DNA of 19,503 nucleotides from Hymenopellis radicata (taxonomy: Eukaryota; Basidiomycota; Agaricomycetes; Agaricales; Physalacriaceae), in assembly GCA_015501595.1 (NCBI GenBank), contig JADNRX010000864.1, positions 1 to 19,503 of the forward strand, read 5' to 3'. Position 1 is the stretch's first letter. Every line of letters starts with the position of its first letter. The notes below the pieces were generated by a model, which was not told the DNA's origin, ran no database searches, and saw nothing but the letters and a program-made list of their open reading frames with translations. Position numbers and translations under genes: made by a program. Below, piece after piece: positions 8,458 through 18,139 of this stretch.

Positions 8458-8898
8458 TGTACCATTGATGCACTCCCTGTGCATGGAATGGTATCAATCC
8501 CTGCAGGATTGCACATAGAGATCCACATCAGATGATCATGTAGATTCCTTTTCATTTATCTCCTTGACATCTCTCCTTTTCCCTTGACATTTCATCTATC
8601 TCCATGATATGTCTCCTTTACGTTGACATTTCATCTATCTCCATGATACACTTCATTTATCCCTAACATATAGGAGGCTTCGTACTGTATATAAGCTACA
8701 GTACTCAGCCTGTATTCCTTAGTTACATCTCTGAGCTAGATCCCCCATATCAGCACTCTTCTGCTTTCTCTTGGGTTCTGATCTTCTCACTCTTCTCAGT
8801 TTCTCACTTCTTGAGTGTCTCCTTCTCTCGAGTGTTTATCATCGTGGTGATCCCAAGATCTTGTAGTTCTTGTGATCAGGTACGGACTTAGGTGCACA
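8458..8898 (+). repeat. 3' LTR
   Basis: 441 bp, same ends and length as the 5' LTR, with two differences by eye: c to g at 8467 and g to a in the AT-rich part about 20 nt upstream of the TATA box. The C to G change breaks one pair of the terminal hairpin. TATA box at 8688-8695. Confidence 0.97.
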
Positions 8899-9163
8899 AC
8901 CTCCAGCGTGTAGTTTGACTTTCGACGCGTCGGCGCCTTCGAGGGACAACGAAATCGACTTCTTACTCCGGTAACACGCTTCAGAACCCCACGACATGAT
9001 GTTGGACCCGGGCAGCCTTCTGGATTCATTCCCAAAGTGAGGTCGTGTGTTTTCCATGTTTATTTCTACTCAAGTTTTTTCAGATTCAACTCGATTTGGG
9101 TCTCGACTACCCTCAGGGACTCGGCTACTGTCTCGTGCTCGCATTTTATGATTCGGGAAACGA

Positions 9164-9184
9164 GGAGGCGGCTTCGCCGCCTCC
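9164..9184. repeat. Perfect 9-bp GC-rich hairpin, copy A
   Basis: Arms ggaggcggc and gccgcctcc with loop ttc. It lies in a candidate exon and is present unchanged in copy B at 19190-19210. Confidence 0.85.
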
Positions 9185-9447
9185 CAAGGCTCCGCGACAC
9201 TTTCGAACCGCCCCTTCCAAGCCTTCTTCGTTCTGGACTCGAATTAATCACCCTGTCCAGCGTGACGTGGCCTCGCCGGCCGGGCTTTTTTCTTGCGGAA
9301 AAGGTGAGAAGAATCCGCTCATTTTTCGAGAGCATTTCTCATGAGATTTCAAAAGGATTCAACCCCCAATCCTCTTATCACTAGGTCATATCTCTAATTG
9401 GATTCGCTAGAGATCGGACAGCGCTTCGGGGACCAGGTCAGTTGCTT

Positions 9448-9469
9448 CGCGGCCTCTAGAATTGCCGCG
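9448..9469. repeat. 6-bp GC-rich inverted repeat
   Basis: cgcggc and gccgcg separated by 10 nt, just before the point where the two copies stop matching. It is short enough to be chance on its own; noted because several GC-rich hairpins cluster here. Confidence 0.4.
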
Positions 9470-9672
9470 CGCTTGACTCCAGATATCGAATCCAGACACT
9501 CCCCGAATTCCACCAATCGGATAATTCACGCCGCTTTTGATGGCGATCTGGATCTCGTCTCGTTCGGCGGTAATTCCGTATTTGGTGAATCAACGGCGAA
9601 CTTGTTTTCGGGTATGTGCCTTGGTCTGCGTAAACTCATTGGCTAACGGCTCGTCTCAGGCTCAGCATAACG

Positions 9673-9731
9673 GCAGCAGTGAGCAGCGGCTATTCGCCGC
9701 TGCGCCCGCGTTGCGGGCTTCTCACTGCTGC
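9673..9731. repeat. 59-nt double-hairpin inside an outer stem (three-way junction)
   Basis: Outer arms gcagcagtgag (9673-9683) and ctcactgctgc (9721-9731) are exact complements, 11 bp. Inside are two perfect hairpins. The first is 9684-9702 (7-bp arms cagcggc/gccgctg, 5-nt loop). The second is 9704-9718 (6-bp arms gcccgc/gcgggc, loop gtt). The junctions have 0, 1 and 2 unpaired bases. It sits in the candidate exon 9660-9900. Function is unknown. Confidence 0.85.
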
Positions 9732-10053
9732 TTGGACAACAACGTCAACGGATAAATGCGCCACGCTTGATTTCGACTTCAATGCGACCGCACTTCGTGG
9801 ACACGCGGACCCGTGCGATACTGGCGCTGAGTACTGGCACTCTGGACGCTATTTATCTCCTCATTCGCGTCCGGGAGCTCAGGATAAAATGTTCAACACG
9901 GTACGTGTCTCCAGATACATTCCATCAGCTTCCTTTCTAATTGCTGGATAGCTCGTACGTACGGCGACTCCGCCGCCGTTTCGTGTCGTCTATTCGGGGA
10001 TATATTGTGGGCGGTGTTGGCCGGAGGTGAATATGTTATTAGGGCGGAGTTGA

Positions 10054-11590
10054 GGCAGATTTGACGCGTAGAGCCGTAGGCTACCATAGAATTCGCACCG
10101 TTTCATACGACCGTTGTAAATTACACCACAAAATAGATGAATTTCCACACCTTTAACTGTCCGAATGTTAAGCAAAGTTAAGCAAATCCTGAAGTGTACC
10201 GTCCAAAGTGTGACTTGACCTTTGGGTCAAAATGTATATCTCAAAATATTGACTCGTTGGAGAAGCTAGGAATGTCTAACATGGACTACACATCATGGTA
10301 CAATATCCTACTAAAATATGGTATTCACCTAAAGTCGGAGAAAGTCACCAACTAACCGGTAGACTACATGTTGACATTAACGACGAACTGAGTAGTGCCG
10401 AAACGTCGATTGTCAACTTCGCAAGAACGTTCTTCAGGAGGAGCCCAGAAGCCACCAGGATCGATGATATGAACCCTGGAGATGATGTGCGTGGTGTCGC
10501 CAGGAGGATATTGCGTGTAGTCCACGGGATATTTCCTCCGCACGTCAAGCGGGTATACCGAACTGGGACAACGTCCCAGACGTCCCATGCTCTCGGAATT
10601 GACGGGGAAATAATGTCTTTCAAGTGCTAAGATCAGGATCAGGTCGCGCCAAGTGATCGGTAGAACTTGACCACGAACCACGACCATTCCGATCTTGGGC
10701 GTGGTTACACTAGACTCGTCTACTTGCCCTCCGCCTCTCTGTGCAGCTCTCTGAGACCTGAAATTACATGGACTTTGCTTAATGGCATAATTAATTCGAA
10801 TTCCGACGGTGCTGGAAGGACTGGACGCGCTTTTACCCCGACTTTTCGCGCCAACGCCTCAGCGAGGCGTACTGGACCCTGACTATCGATAGCATGAGGA
10901 TTTCCGGGACCCTGTGACGTGTCTAGAGCCCTCACAATCTTATCTCGACGCTCGCGGGTGCGGGGAAATGACGTGGGATGTCGTCGTCCTCCTCCATCCC
11001 TCCGACACGTTCGGTGCAAACGCACTTCCCAGCCGAACTCCGTCAATTTGATTGCTGTGCCACTTCTGTAGACTGTTTTTACCTTATATTCCTCTGCCGG
11101 CTCGCCCGAAAAGGCACTGAAATCGACAATCAACTCGAATTCAATATTGCACAAGTAAGGTTTGTACCTTTTCCATCGCTCAATCTCTTCAGTTTCATCC
11201 TTACCATGTGATATTAGATCAGAACGTAAGCGGCGACCTTTCTCCGGGTTCAGAACCGCTCATTTCGCATTGCGAAGGTTGGGCCAGAAATGAGATCTGT
11301 ACGTTTTTTCAGTTCCCCGTTTTCAAATCGCTCCATCTGACTCACATCAGGTGGTCAGGGTACTACCCTGAAAAGATCGCAGACGTTTGACCGCTGGATT
11401 CTTGGCTCACATACGACGGGAAACCACACAGAATGCATTTGGCAGCAGGAGGTAAGTTCCTTTCATTTTAGTATAACCAATGGCCTTGACAACTCTTGTA
11501 GTTCAATTTCTCAGTCTACTGAACACCTATCTACATCGCCGCTAAGCGCTCAGGGAGGCGAATTCGCGTAGGACGTTGGAAACGGCCGCG
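10054..11590. other. Spacer with plus-strand intron signals but no identifiable gene
   Basis: ORFs of 90-145 codons overlap on both strands (10295-10687 and 10720-11154) and none resembles a known family. Good plus-strand intron signals are at 11299-11350 (GTACGT...CTGAC...ATCAG, 52 nt) and 11452-11501 (GTAAGT...CTTGAC...TTGTAG, 50 nt), and a probable one starts at 11155 (GTAAGG). This suggests another plus-strand transcript, but I could not build a coding frame. A 7-bp hairpin (10854-10870, arms acgcctc/gaggcgt) and a 6-bp palindrome around 10215-10230 (ttgacc/ggtcaa) are also present. Confidence 0.4.
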
Positions 11591-11700
11591 CGTGGCGGCA
11601 CAATATTCCTTTACAACTTCCGAAAGTTCTCGCGCCAAACGGTCATCTGCACATCACGGCTCCCGTATATCCGAACTTTATTACGTTTTATTTGGAGCCT

Positions 11701-11830
11701 GGATTCCTTGGAACAGCAATAAAAGGCGGCGAGGAATCCTCCAAACCATCATCACCCACTCTCATTCCCTCCTCTTCTCTCCCTTTCTCTTTCTCTTACT
11801 GTCTGCCTCCATGTACTTTACTTCTCTCTT
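11701..11830 (+). promoter_or_regulatory. Candidate promoter: TATA-like box inside an 8-bp inverted repeat, followed by a CT-rich tract
   Basis: ataaaagg at 11719-11726 lies between ggattcct (11701-11708) and its exact complement aggaatcc (11732-11739). A long pyrimidine-rich tract follows from about 11755 to 11815, a usual feature just upstream of transcription starts in filamentous fungi. The spliced unit below starts downstream, so this is its likely promoter. The inverted repeat could be a factor-binding pair; that part is an inference. Confidence 0.4.
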
Positions 11831-12021
11831 TCTCACTTGCTGCAACGATTCTCCCGTCATCGTCGCCGACACTTTCGCCATCGCCCTACGAACGCGCCCA
11901 AAGCGTGACCACTTTGTCACAGGTCGGTCCTTCCTCCCACCATCATCTCACCTCGCTGACTCGATCCTCCTCTTAGCTTCCCGCCCTCGGCGTCGTTTCT
12001 TACCCGCCTGTTGATGCTCTG

Positions 12022-12069
12022 GTTAGTTGTTTGTCTTGTCGGCGACGAGCTTTCTAACACTCTTTGCAG
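12022..12069 (+). other. Candidate 5' UTR intron
   Basis: GTTAGT donor, TTCTAAC branch site and TTTGCAG acceptor, 48 nt. The exon after it contains the first good ATG (12084) 14 nt from the acceptor, so this intron would lie in the 5' untranslated region. Confidence 0.5.
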
Positions 12070-12083
12070 GTTTTGCTTTTCCA

Positions 12084-13283
12084 ATGGACCAGTGCCGGCC
12101 GACTTCGACGTTTGACGGGCTCTCTGTCGCTGTCACTCGCCTCGTCGAGACTCTTTCCGCTATCGACATGGTGCGTTGTCCATAGCCTTTTCGGGAACCC
12201 TCGACTTACCTCTTGATATTTTAGTTGACCTGGTTCTCCTACGGTACGTCGGCCTGCTCGTATTCTATCGGGATTGTACTCAACATTCACGCAGGCGCCG
12301 TGTCTGACAACGTCCACGCCCCTACCTTGGTCATCGCGAGTCTTGACCTCGACTACTAGTTGCTTGGAACGCTCGCGACGCCGACTATTGCTCCAAGGTA
12401 CGAAGCCATTTACTTTTTTGCATTCCGACCTTACTCATTTCGTTGCCGTAGACTGACTCGACTCCCTCAAATAATCGCACTGTCTTGTTCGGGTCGTTCA
12501 CTCGCCGCACCCATCTCGCATCGCAGCGTCTTCAACTCGAAGGGATCATTTGGCTACGTGCCTCGCGCCGACTTCTGGGACGACGCATGGCCGGACCGTG
12601 CCTCCGCGACTTTGTGGATACGCTCAAGGCTTCAAAGGATCTCTCCAGGACGTAGAACCGTTTGTCCGTGGAGTCAAGTTGACCATTATCTCGCCCGCCT
12701 AACCATTGGTCACGATAGGTATCGCGACGTCGGGATCTTGGTCCGACTTGGAGGACCGCCTTGTAACTCGAGGGCTTTAACCACAGACACGCTTTTTGCC
12801 TCTGGAGTACGTTGTCGTCGTCGTCTGGTGAGTTTGGAAATTTTCCTATTCTTTGTGAAACTGATTTCATCTTTTAGACGAATATCTGCCTCTTAACAGG
12901 TGCATTAGAGTCTGGAAAACAGGAATATGTCATGTTTGTAAGTCTCTTGATGTTTCCAATGTTATCCCGATGTTGATATAACTGCTTCGCAGACATGTCT
13001 TTGGGTTACGCGAACGCAGACGTTGAGGTACGTCTTCCCTCTGTTAAGTGACTTGATTGACTGACTGACCTAGGTCACTAGAGCCTCGCCCAACGGACTC
13101 GTCGGTACGCGCTGAGCGCTGAGTAGTACTGTATAGTAGCCTACATAGATGCTTTCAATTAGTCACTGACTTAAGCAGATCAATGGGTATGTCGTCGCCT
13201 TCTGTTCCCCGCTAAACGGTACTAACAATCGACTTGTTTACAGGAATGTTATCATAGAACTAAGCGTGACCTCAAGACTGTGA
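12084..13283 (+). CDS. Candidate nine-exon gene of unknown function with one in-frame TAG
   Basis: Model: 12084-12170, 12225-12243, 12295-12397, 12452-12827, 12878-12937, 12993-13027, 13074-13104, 13179-13186, 13244-13283 (759 nt, 253 codons with stop). All eight introns are 46-74 nt with GTRNG-type donors (GTGCG, GTACG, GTGAG, GTAAG, GTATG), and most have CTNAC-like branch sites. The frame from the ATG (cca before it) runs to TGA at 13281-13283 with one break, TAG at 12357-12359 (codon 57). The TAG falls at a possible acceptor (ctactag), so a longer intron 12244-12359 would remove it but moves the frame of the next exon, which then stops at about 12651-12653. A second frame is also open from 12878 to TAA 13310-13312. 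No signal peptide, membrane segment or known domain is seen. It may be a real fast-evolving gene, a pseudogene or a non-coding transcript. Confidence 0.35.
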
Positions 13284-13970
13284 GATCCCCGCCCTCAAGA
13301 CAAGACACCTAACCACGCGAACAAGATACAACGCCGCCCCAGAAGCTGCCTGTGCAGATGAGTTGTAAGATGCGCGCCCCCGAGGGGAGATGGTTGAGGA
13401 GGGCGATGGTCGAAGACCTGGACCTTGGGGGAAGACGGTTGAAGAAGTGTGCTTGCGCCCGAAGACGTCTGTGCACAGGGAGATGGTCGAGGACGTGCTC
13501 CCGGGGAGATGGTGTGAGGATGCTCCCGCGTGGAGAGACGGTCGAGGAAGGTGTGTTCGAGGGAGAGTGGGTGGGAAGATGGTTGGATGATTTCCTCTAG
13601 GGAAGGTGTGCGCGCGCGGGAGGATGCGACTTCTAATGGTGCATGTGGCAGTGCTTAAGCCACCGCTCGAAGTGTGTAGGTATGTGCGGCTGCTTGCAAG
13701 GCTGCCTTTACTGCGTCTCCTTCAGCCACGGTAGTAGTACTGTAAGATATTGACGACATAGTAATACGACATGAAAATGTCTAGTGAAACGATCCTATTA
13801 CATTTCGTGAAGATGGGGGCTGAACGAAAGTACACAGCTCCAACACCGCTTAAAGACTGGCGCTGAACGTTAACGCTCGTCACTGTAGATCCAGCTCGAG
13901 CAGCAGCATGCGAGTAACTGTGAGTGGTAAATGCATGCTTACTAGTAGATAATAAGATAGATTGTGACTA
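13284..13970. other. Intergenic region between the candidate gene and helicase copy B
   Basis: Contains a degenerate GA-rich minisatellite (13384-13590) and otherwise nothing recognisable. The two convergent units (plus-strand candidate and minus-strand helicase) would both terminate here. Confidence 0.6.
13384..13590. repeat. Degenerate GA-rich minisatellite
   Basis: At least six irregular units share a core like gggagatggtcgagga, starting near 13384, 13427, 13478, 13503, 13532 and 13562. Spacing varies from about 25 to 51 bp. Two ORFs over it (13352-13600 and 13390-13590) are by-products of the repeat composition. Confidence 0.6.
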
Positions 13971-16301
13971 CTACCGCAGCCTCCCAACCCGCTTCCTCAC
14001 TTCCTTGGCCCTACTACTTCCCCGTCCCTCCAACTTCCCAAACACCACCACCTTCCCCGTCTGCCCAGCCCTACCGGACCTCCCCGCCCGATGCAAGAAA
14101 TCAATCATATTCCTCGGCTCGTCCACGATAAAGACGTGCTTGATTTGCGGTGAAAAGTCGATCCCGCGCGACAGCAGCGACGTCGTTATCAGCACATGCG
14201 GAACCTTTTCCAAAATGTTCCCCGCCTCCGCCTCCGCCTCCGTCTCCTTTTCACCCACTTCCGCATTGAGGGGCTTCCTCAAAAACCCGTTGAGATGCCT
14301 ATTGGAGCCTTTAGCGCGACTGCCGGGAGATCCGTCGATGGCAATGGCGTTGATGCCCTTCTCCTTCAGATGCTCAGAAAGCATCGTGACTTTGGTGTTC
14401 TTGTTGCAGAATACTAAAACCTTGGAGAGAGTGCCCGTGCGCGTAATGCTGTCCTCTGACCAGACGCGTCTGATTCGTTTCTCGATATCCGCGAGCTTGT
14501 TACCACCGGTCCAGCCCACGTACTCGGTCTGGAGCGAGGGAGGCAAGTGATGAAGTTTCGGGGACGCGACGCGTGTATGTGAAGGGTGATGTATGTTGAG
14601 GTAGTTGCTCAACGCGCTGGGAATGGTCGCACTAGTAAGGACTAGATTAAAGGGGTAGGATATCGGCTTGGGCTCGGTTTCTGTGTTGGGCGGAACGTAA
14701 TTGAAGGTGTCTGGGTAGTAGGGTACGGGGCTTCCTCGTTCGGCAGCAATTTCCGACAGCAAAAGGCGCGTCGTCTCCTGGAAATCGGGATCTATGAAAC
14801 TGTGTTTAGGAAAAGAGAATCATTGAAATGCTGGTCATACCAAAGAGAACATCTGCCTCGTCAATAACGACCCAGTCAACATTGATCAACCCAAGCTCGG
14901 CAGGTGACGTTCCTGTTTTCCCAGTGGTAGGCAAATCGATGTCGCGTCCTTTTCGAAACTTGCGTTTCTCTTCGCCTTCAGATTCCACTGGAGGCTCAGG
15001 TTTCTCCTCTTCGCCCACCCGTCTATCCCAACCGCGTCCTTTGACCATCTCCAAAAGCTTCATCGGTGTTCCCACCAATACGTCTACAGGATAACGTCCT
15101 TCAGCTCGGACGTCGAATTCCTTGCCACCAAAGAGCGCTTCGAGTTTGCCCTTCATTTGTCGTGCGCTCCCGCCAAAAGTGTCTACCTTGTGGCCGGTAT
15201 TAGCGCGGCTGGCGCACAGTACGCGAAGCTTAATTTCGTGGATGAGAGATTTGGCGAACGTCGCAAGCTGTCTGGCAAGCTCGTGGGTAGGCGCGAGGAT
15301 CAACGCTCTGGGGTTCAGCGCGTGCGTGCGCTGTCTGTTCACGGAGCCATCGAGTTCACTTTGCTTGAGTGACTGGAGGAGGGGGAGGAGATACGCAATG
15401 GATTTGCCGGAGCCCGTTTCGGAGGCGAGCAAGTATTCCTTGTATGTTTTGTCGTCGTCTGAGAGAAGATGCTGCAGGCTGAGAGCCTGTATAGGTGTGG
15501 GTTTCGCGTTCGGACCGAGGACATCCTTAAGACACGAGAGAAGGCCGGGCATTAATGGCGGCGAGCTAAAACCTTCCTCGCCTGAAGTTGACATGTCTTT
15601 GGAGGTAGAGACGTTCTGGAGAACCGCGGACGGTACGTTGTCTGTGTGCGAAATATTATTGGGTATTCCATCGCTGAACGGATCCGAATTCTCAACGAAT
15701 ATAATTAGAAAGGCCATACAATCTACCACTTGTGATCCCGACGTACATAGTCTTGCGACTGCGTCAGTCTTGAGCTCTCGCTGCCACGCCTCTCCGACCT
15801 GAAATTGGACCGACCGCTACGACGCGGCTCGGTGCCTTCACTACTCCGCGGCATCCCACGACTATAACCAACGTTGGTCTGACGCGGTGCGAATGGCTCG
15901 AAAGTCTCCGCGGCACGAAGCGACTCTATTGTCGGAGCCCGTAGGTCGTGCACCCATCGACTCTTGCCGCTCTTGGGCGGTCGGAGAAGATTTTTGGTGG
16001 TGGGTGCGCCCTTCGACACCTCAGCGTCGGCATCGGCATCTGGAGGAGCCACGGAATGCGGTAGGGCTTCTCGTGCGAATTCAGGCGCCACCTCCACTTT
16101 AGGCTTTCGTGTAGACCGCCTGGCAGGCGCCTTCCATTGAACGGAACCTTGGCGTTGAACGGAACCTAGGCGTTTTATGCGTTCTGCCGATCCGACAGAG
16201 CCTTTCGGGACCCATTGCTTCGACTTGAATACGGTTGTGGAACAGTGAAATGCTGCGACTTGGCGGAGGTGTGTGCTCCCGACGTGTGCTAGCCAGGACA
16301 T
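13971..16301 (-). CDS. MRH4: MRH4-like mitochondrial ATP-dependent DEAD-box RNA helicase, copy B, intact
   Basis: Spliced from 16301-15730, 15673-14841 and 14791-13971: 2226 nt, 741 residues, in frame throughout. Intron 1 (15674-15729, 56 nt) has a weak GTGGTA donor; a GTACGT at 15746-15741 is the alternative. Intron 2 (14792-14840, 49 nt) has GTATGA, CCTAAAC and TAG. The ATG at 16301 starts a basic, acid-free N-terminus (residues 1-30) typical of a mitochondrial presequence. The helicase core shows Q-type PTPIQ (~249-253), motif I ASETGSGKS (274-282), Ia PTHELARQ (319-326), Ib VGTPMK (391-396), II DEAD (462-465), III SAT (522-524), IV VLVFCN (593-598), V SLLSRGIDF (673-681) and VI HRAGRSGR (702-709). 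In yeast, Mrh4 acts in assembly of the mitochondrial large ribosomal subunit; the same role is inferred. A charged insert (~410-450) lies between Ib and II. Another mitochondrial DEAD-box protein is the main alternative. Confidence 0.88.
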
Positions 16302-18139
16302 GCCTAAAGTCGCGTCAGTTCCAATGCTGCGAGCGAAGCTGCGGTGGACTGACCCGTGCACTTTTTAAAAGGAAGGAATGGAAGCTGCAAGGTCAAGTTG
16401 AGCGCAGTCGACTCCGCTGTGGAGAGGAACTGTTGTCGGAAGATGGAGGCGAGGCTGGCAGATGGGATGCGAAGGATGTGTGCGCTGGACGTCTGCGTGT
16501 CTTCAGGTAGCGTGTTCCTCTGCGGGCGTCTGCCTCTCTATGTGCGTCGCGTCTTCTCCCTATGCCTGTACCATCGTCGTGCGGCGCCCTCTTCGTAATC
16601 ACCTCTTCGCTGGAGATGGCGTCCTCTTCTTGGGTGGCGAGGGCATGGCGGTGGGTGGTGGGTTCGTGGGATTGGACTCGGGTAGCGCTTCCTCTCAATT
16701 AGGCAGTTCCCGCAAATCGACTCTATTCATTTTCTACTCTAGCTTACTAAGCCGCCCCGCTCTGGGAACTCTCTCTCGCCTGCCTGGAACCACCAGTGGT
16801 TGGATTGACAATAGTTTCCCCTGCCGTACCCGGCACGTACATTTCAAAAAAAAAGTCCAAGTCCCACTAGCAGTGGGACTTGGAATACAGGTGGCTAGAA
16901 ATGTAACTAGAATCCAGCACTTATTAGTGACTTACGAGTCCTTTTCGCCTCCAAGTTCGACCCCGACGACGAGTCCGCCGGAGACCCCAAGTTCGACACC
17001 CGACGATGCCATTTGAGTAGACCCCACGTTCGACTCCCGACCATGCCATCAGCATCACCTTTGGCACAAGACTTCAACTGACCGTCTTTAACACCTGATG
17101 AGCAAACAAATTCGCTGATGGCTGCCGAATTGACAAAAACATACCAAGAAATCAACGCGAATTCGGCTCAAGCAAGATGGCGGCGGCGGTAGTACACGAT
17201 TGGTCACAACTAGCAGCAGCAGCCTCGTCCTCGCAAATTCGAGCTGTAGATTTCGGTCAGGACTGGGTTCAAACTCGGAAACAAGTCAAACTTGAACTCA
17301 CCAAACAAGTAGTCTACTTGCTGTGAGATTTTCGTTGGAAATCAAAGGTTGGCGGATGGTTGAGAACATTTCTTGCAGTCCTGTACAGACGCGGCGTGAG
17401 GGTGGCCTCGCCGGCCAGGCATCGGGTTCTAGGAAATCCGGCTTCAAGACATGGTCAGACTTGGAATCAAGGAAGAGACAATTTCAAGCACACACCTGCT
17501 CTTCCAACAACCTCTCGACGGTGAAGCAAGACCTGGATACCGGTTAGCGCTGGAGTCGACGCTAGAGAAGTGAGGAGACATATCCCTCACGTTGTGAAAG
17601 CGACCCAGACAAATTGAGTCTACGAGAGACATCTGGCGGCGGCTAGAAGATACGAGTCAAGAGAAGATAGCAGAGGCAAGACGATGTCGGAGACAAGCTC
17701 GCCGGCACTGTAGAGACCAAATGACTTGGAGGTGAGGATTAGGCGCGACACGTTAGTGAATAACACGAGGAACAAGACGTACCGTGACAGTGCACAAACA
17801 AGCCGGATAACAGTGTACGAGTGCTGCAGGTTGAGGGCGGGAGTGAGTCGAGATGAGGGCAGAGAACGACGGTGGGTACCGGCAGCAAGACGACATGGTG
17901 GGAGGAAGGAGGAAACAAGAACGAAGGAGGACAGGTTATATACCTCGTCGGCTAATTTTCCTCCGTTTGTTGATCGGGCTCCATGTTAATTAGAAACTCA
18001 AATTTGACGGTAAATTTCTGGCGGTGAATACAGTTTCCTTCAGCGTTCTGATTTTTGAGTATACAGTTCGATGGAGCGGTTTTCCAGCGTTCAATACATA
18101 TATACATCGTTGTGCTGGTCCCAGAATACAGACGGCGAA
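16302..18139. other. Stretch upstream of the helicase without a recognisable gene, copy B
   Basis: Counterpart of 2034-3873 with two one-base indels. It carries the same palindrome (16857-16883), the same 31-bp repeats (about 16982-17049) and the likely helicase promoter. Overlapping ORFs on both strands are shared with copy A but look like chance. Confidence 0.5.
16857..16883. repeat. Perfect 12-bp inverted repeat, 3-nt loop (copy B)
   Basis: Identical to 2590-2616, including the upstream A run. Confidence 0.85.

Larger units (their letters stand above)
4663..8898 (+). mobile_element. Non-autonomous LTR retrotransposon with gag and protease only, probably Ty3/gypsy-type
   Basis: A 4236-bp element with 441-bp direct LTRs (4663-5103, 8458-8898) that start TG and end CA. 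It has a primer-binding-site candidate from 5106, a gag-protease reading frame, a 34-bp tandem repeat in the 3' non-coding part and a polypurine tract abutting the 3' LTR. Flanking acct duplications and an intact empty site in copy B prove insertion. No reverse transcriptase, RNase H or integrase motif is present, and only ~670 nt separate the protease stop from the 3' LTR. The LTRs differ at two positions (4672/8467 and the G/A in the tccct[g/a]acat segment), which suggests a recent insertion. Superfamily is an inference from the Gag style and 4-bp duplication; without pol it cannot be proven. Confidence 0.95.
8899..9475. repeat. Right arm of the segmental duplication, copy A
   Basis: Matches 18925-19501 with no difference seen by eye. 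The first 4 bp are the right-hand target duplication. After 9475 the copies differ at the last two bases of the window, which is too little to tell a duplication end from two mismatches. Confidence 0.95.
8903..10053 (+). other. Candidate intron-rich plus-strand gene of unknown function, 3' part
   Basis: Four well-formed introns: 9037-9083 (GTGAGG...TTTTTCAG), 9304-9410 (GTGAGA...CGCTAG, CTAAT branch site), 9612-9659 (GTATGT...GCTAAC...CTCAG) and 9901-9951 (GTACGT...TCTAATT...GATAG). Exons 9084-9303 and 9411-9611 join in one open frame. Exons 9660-9900 and 9952-10053 join in another and end at TGA 10051-10053. The two halves are out of phase by one base at the 9612-9659 intron, so I could not build one intact protein. 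Exon 9660-9900 contains a large hairpin structure. Upstream the unit may have continued from 3874-4662 before the LTR element inserted; the same exons in copy B lie at 18140-19501. It could be a decayed gene, a non-coding RNA or a gene whose splicing I have misread. No domain was recognised. Confidence 0.35.

Noticed and set aside
8180..8518. ORF of 112 codons crossing the polypurine tract into the 3' LTR
   Set aside because: It runs through replication signals of the element, with no pol motif; chance ORF.
9066..9335. Minus-strand ORF of 89 codons
   Set aside because: Three frames on two strands are open here; the plus-strand frame between two good introns is the better explanation.
9037..9384. 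Plus-strand ORF of 115 codons, Arg-rich
   Set aside because: It starts inside a clear intron (9037-9083) and its alternative frame joins better to the next exon; still not excluded.
10364..10687. Minus-strand ORF of 107 codons with fairly natural composition
   Set aside because: Plus and minus frames are both open here and neither resembles a known family or has supporting splice or promoter signals.
11030..11055. Short similarity to a conserved small-subunit rRNA segment (ctccgtcaattt-like)
   Set aside because: Flanking sequence does not fit rRNA and the match is only about a dozen bases.
12084..12359. Two TAA codons in CpA-type context in another frame of the large exon (12452-12827), suggestive of repeat-induced point mutation
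   Set aside because: Only a few sites, in a frame that may not be coding, and no AT skew in the duplicated copies; no real support for RIP.
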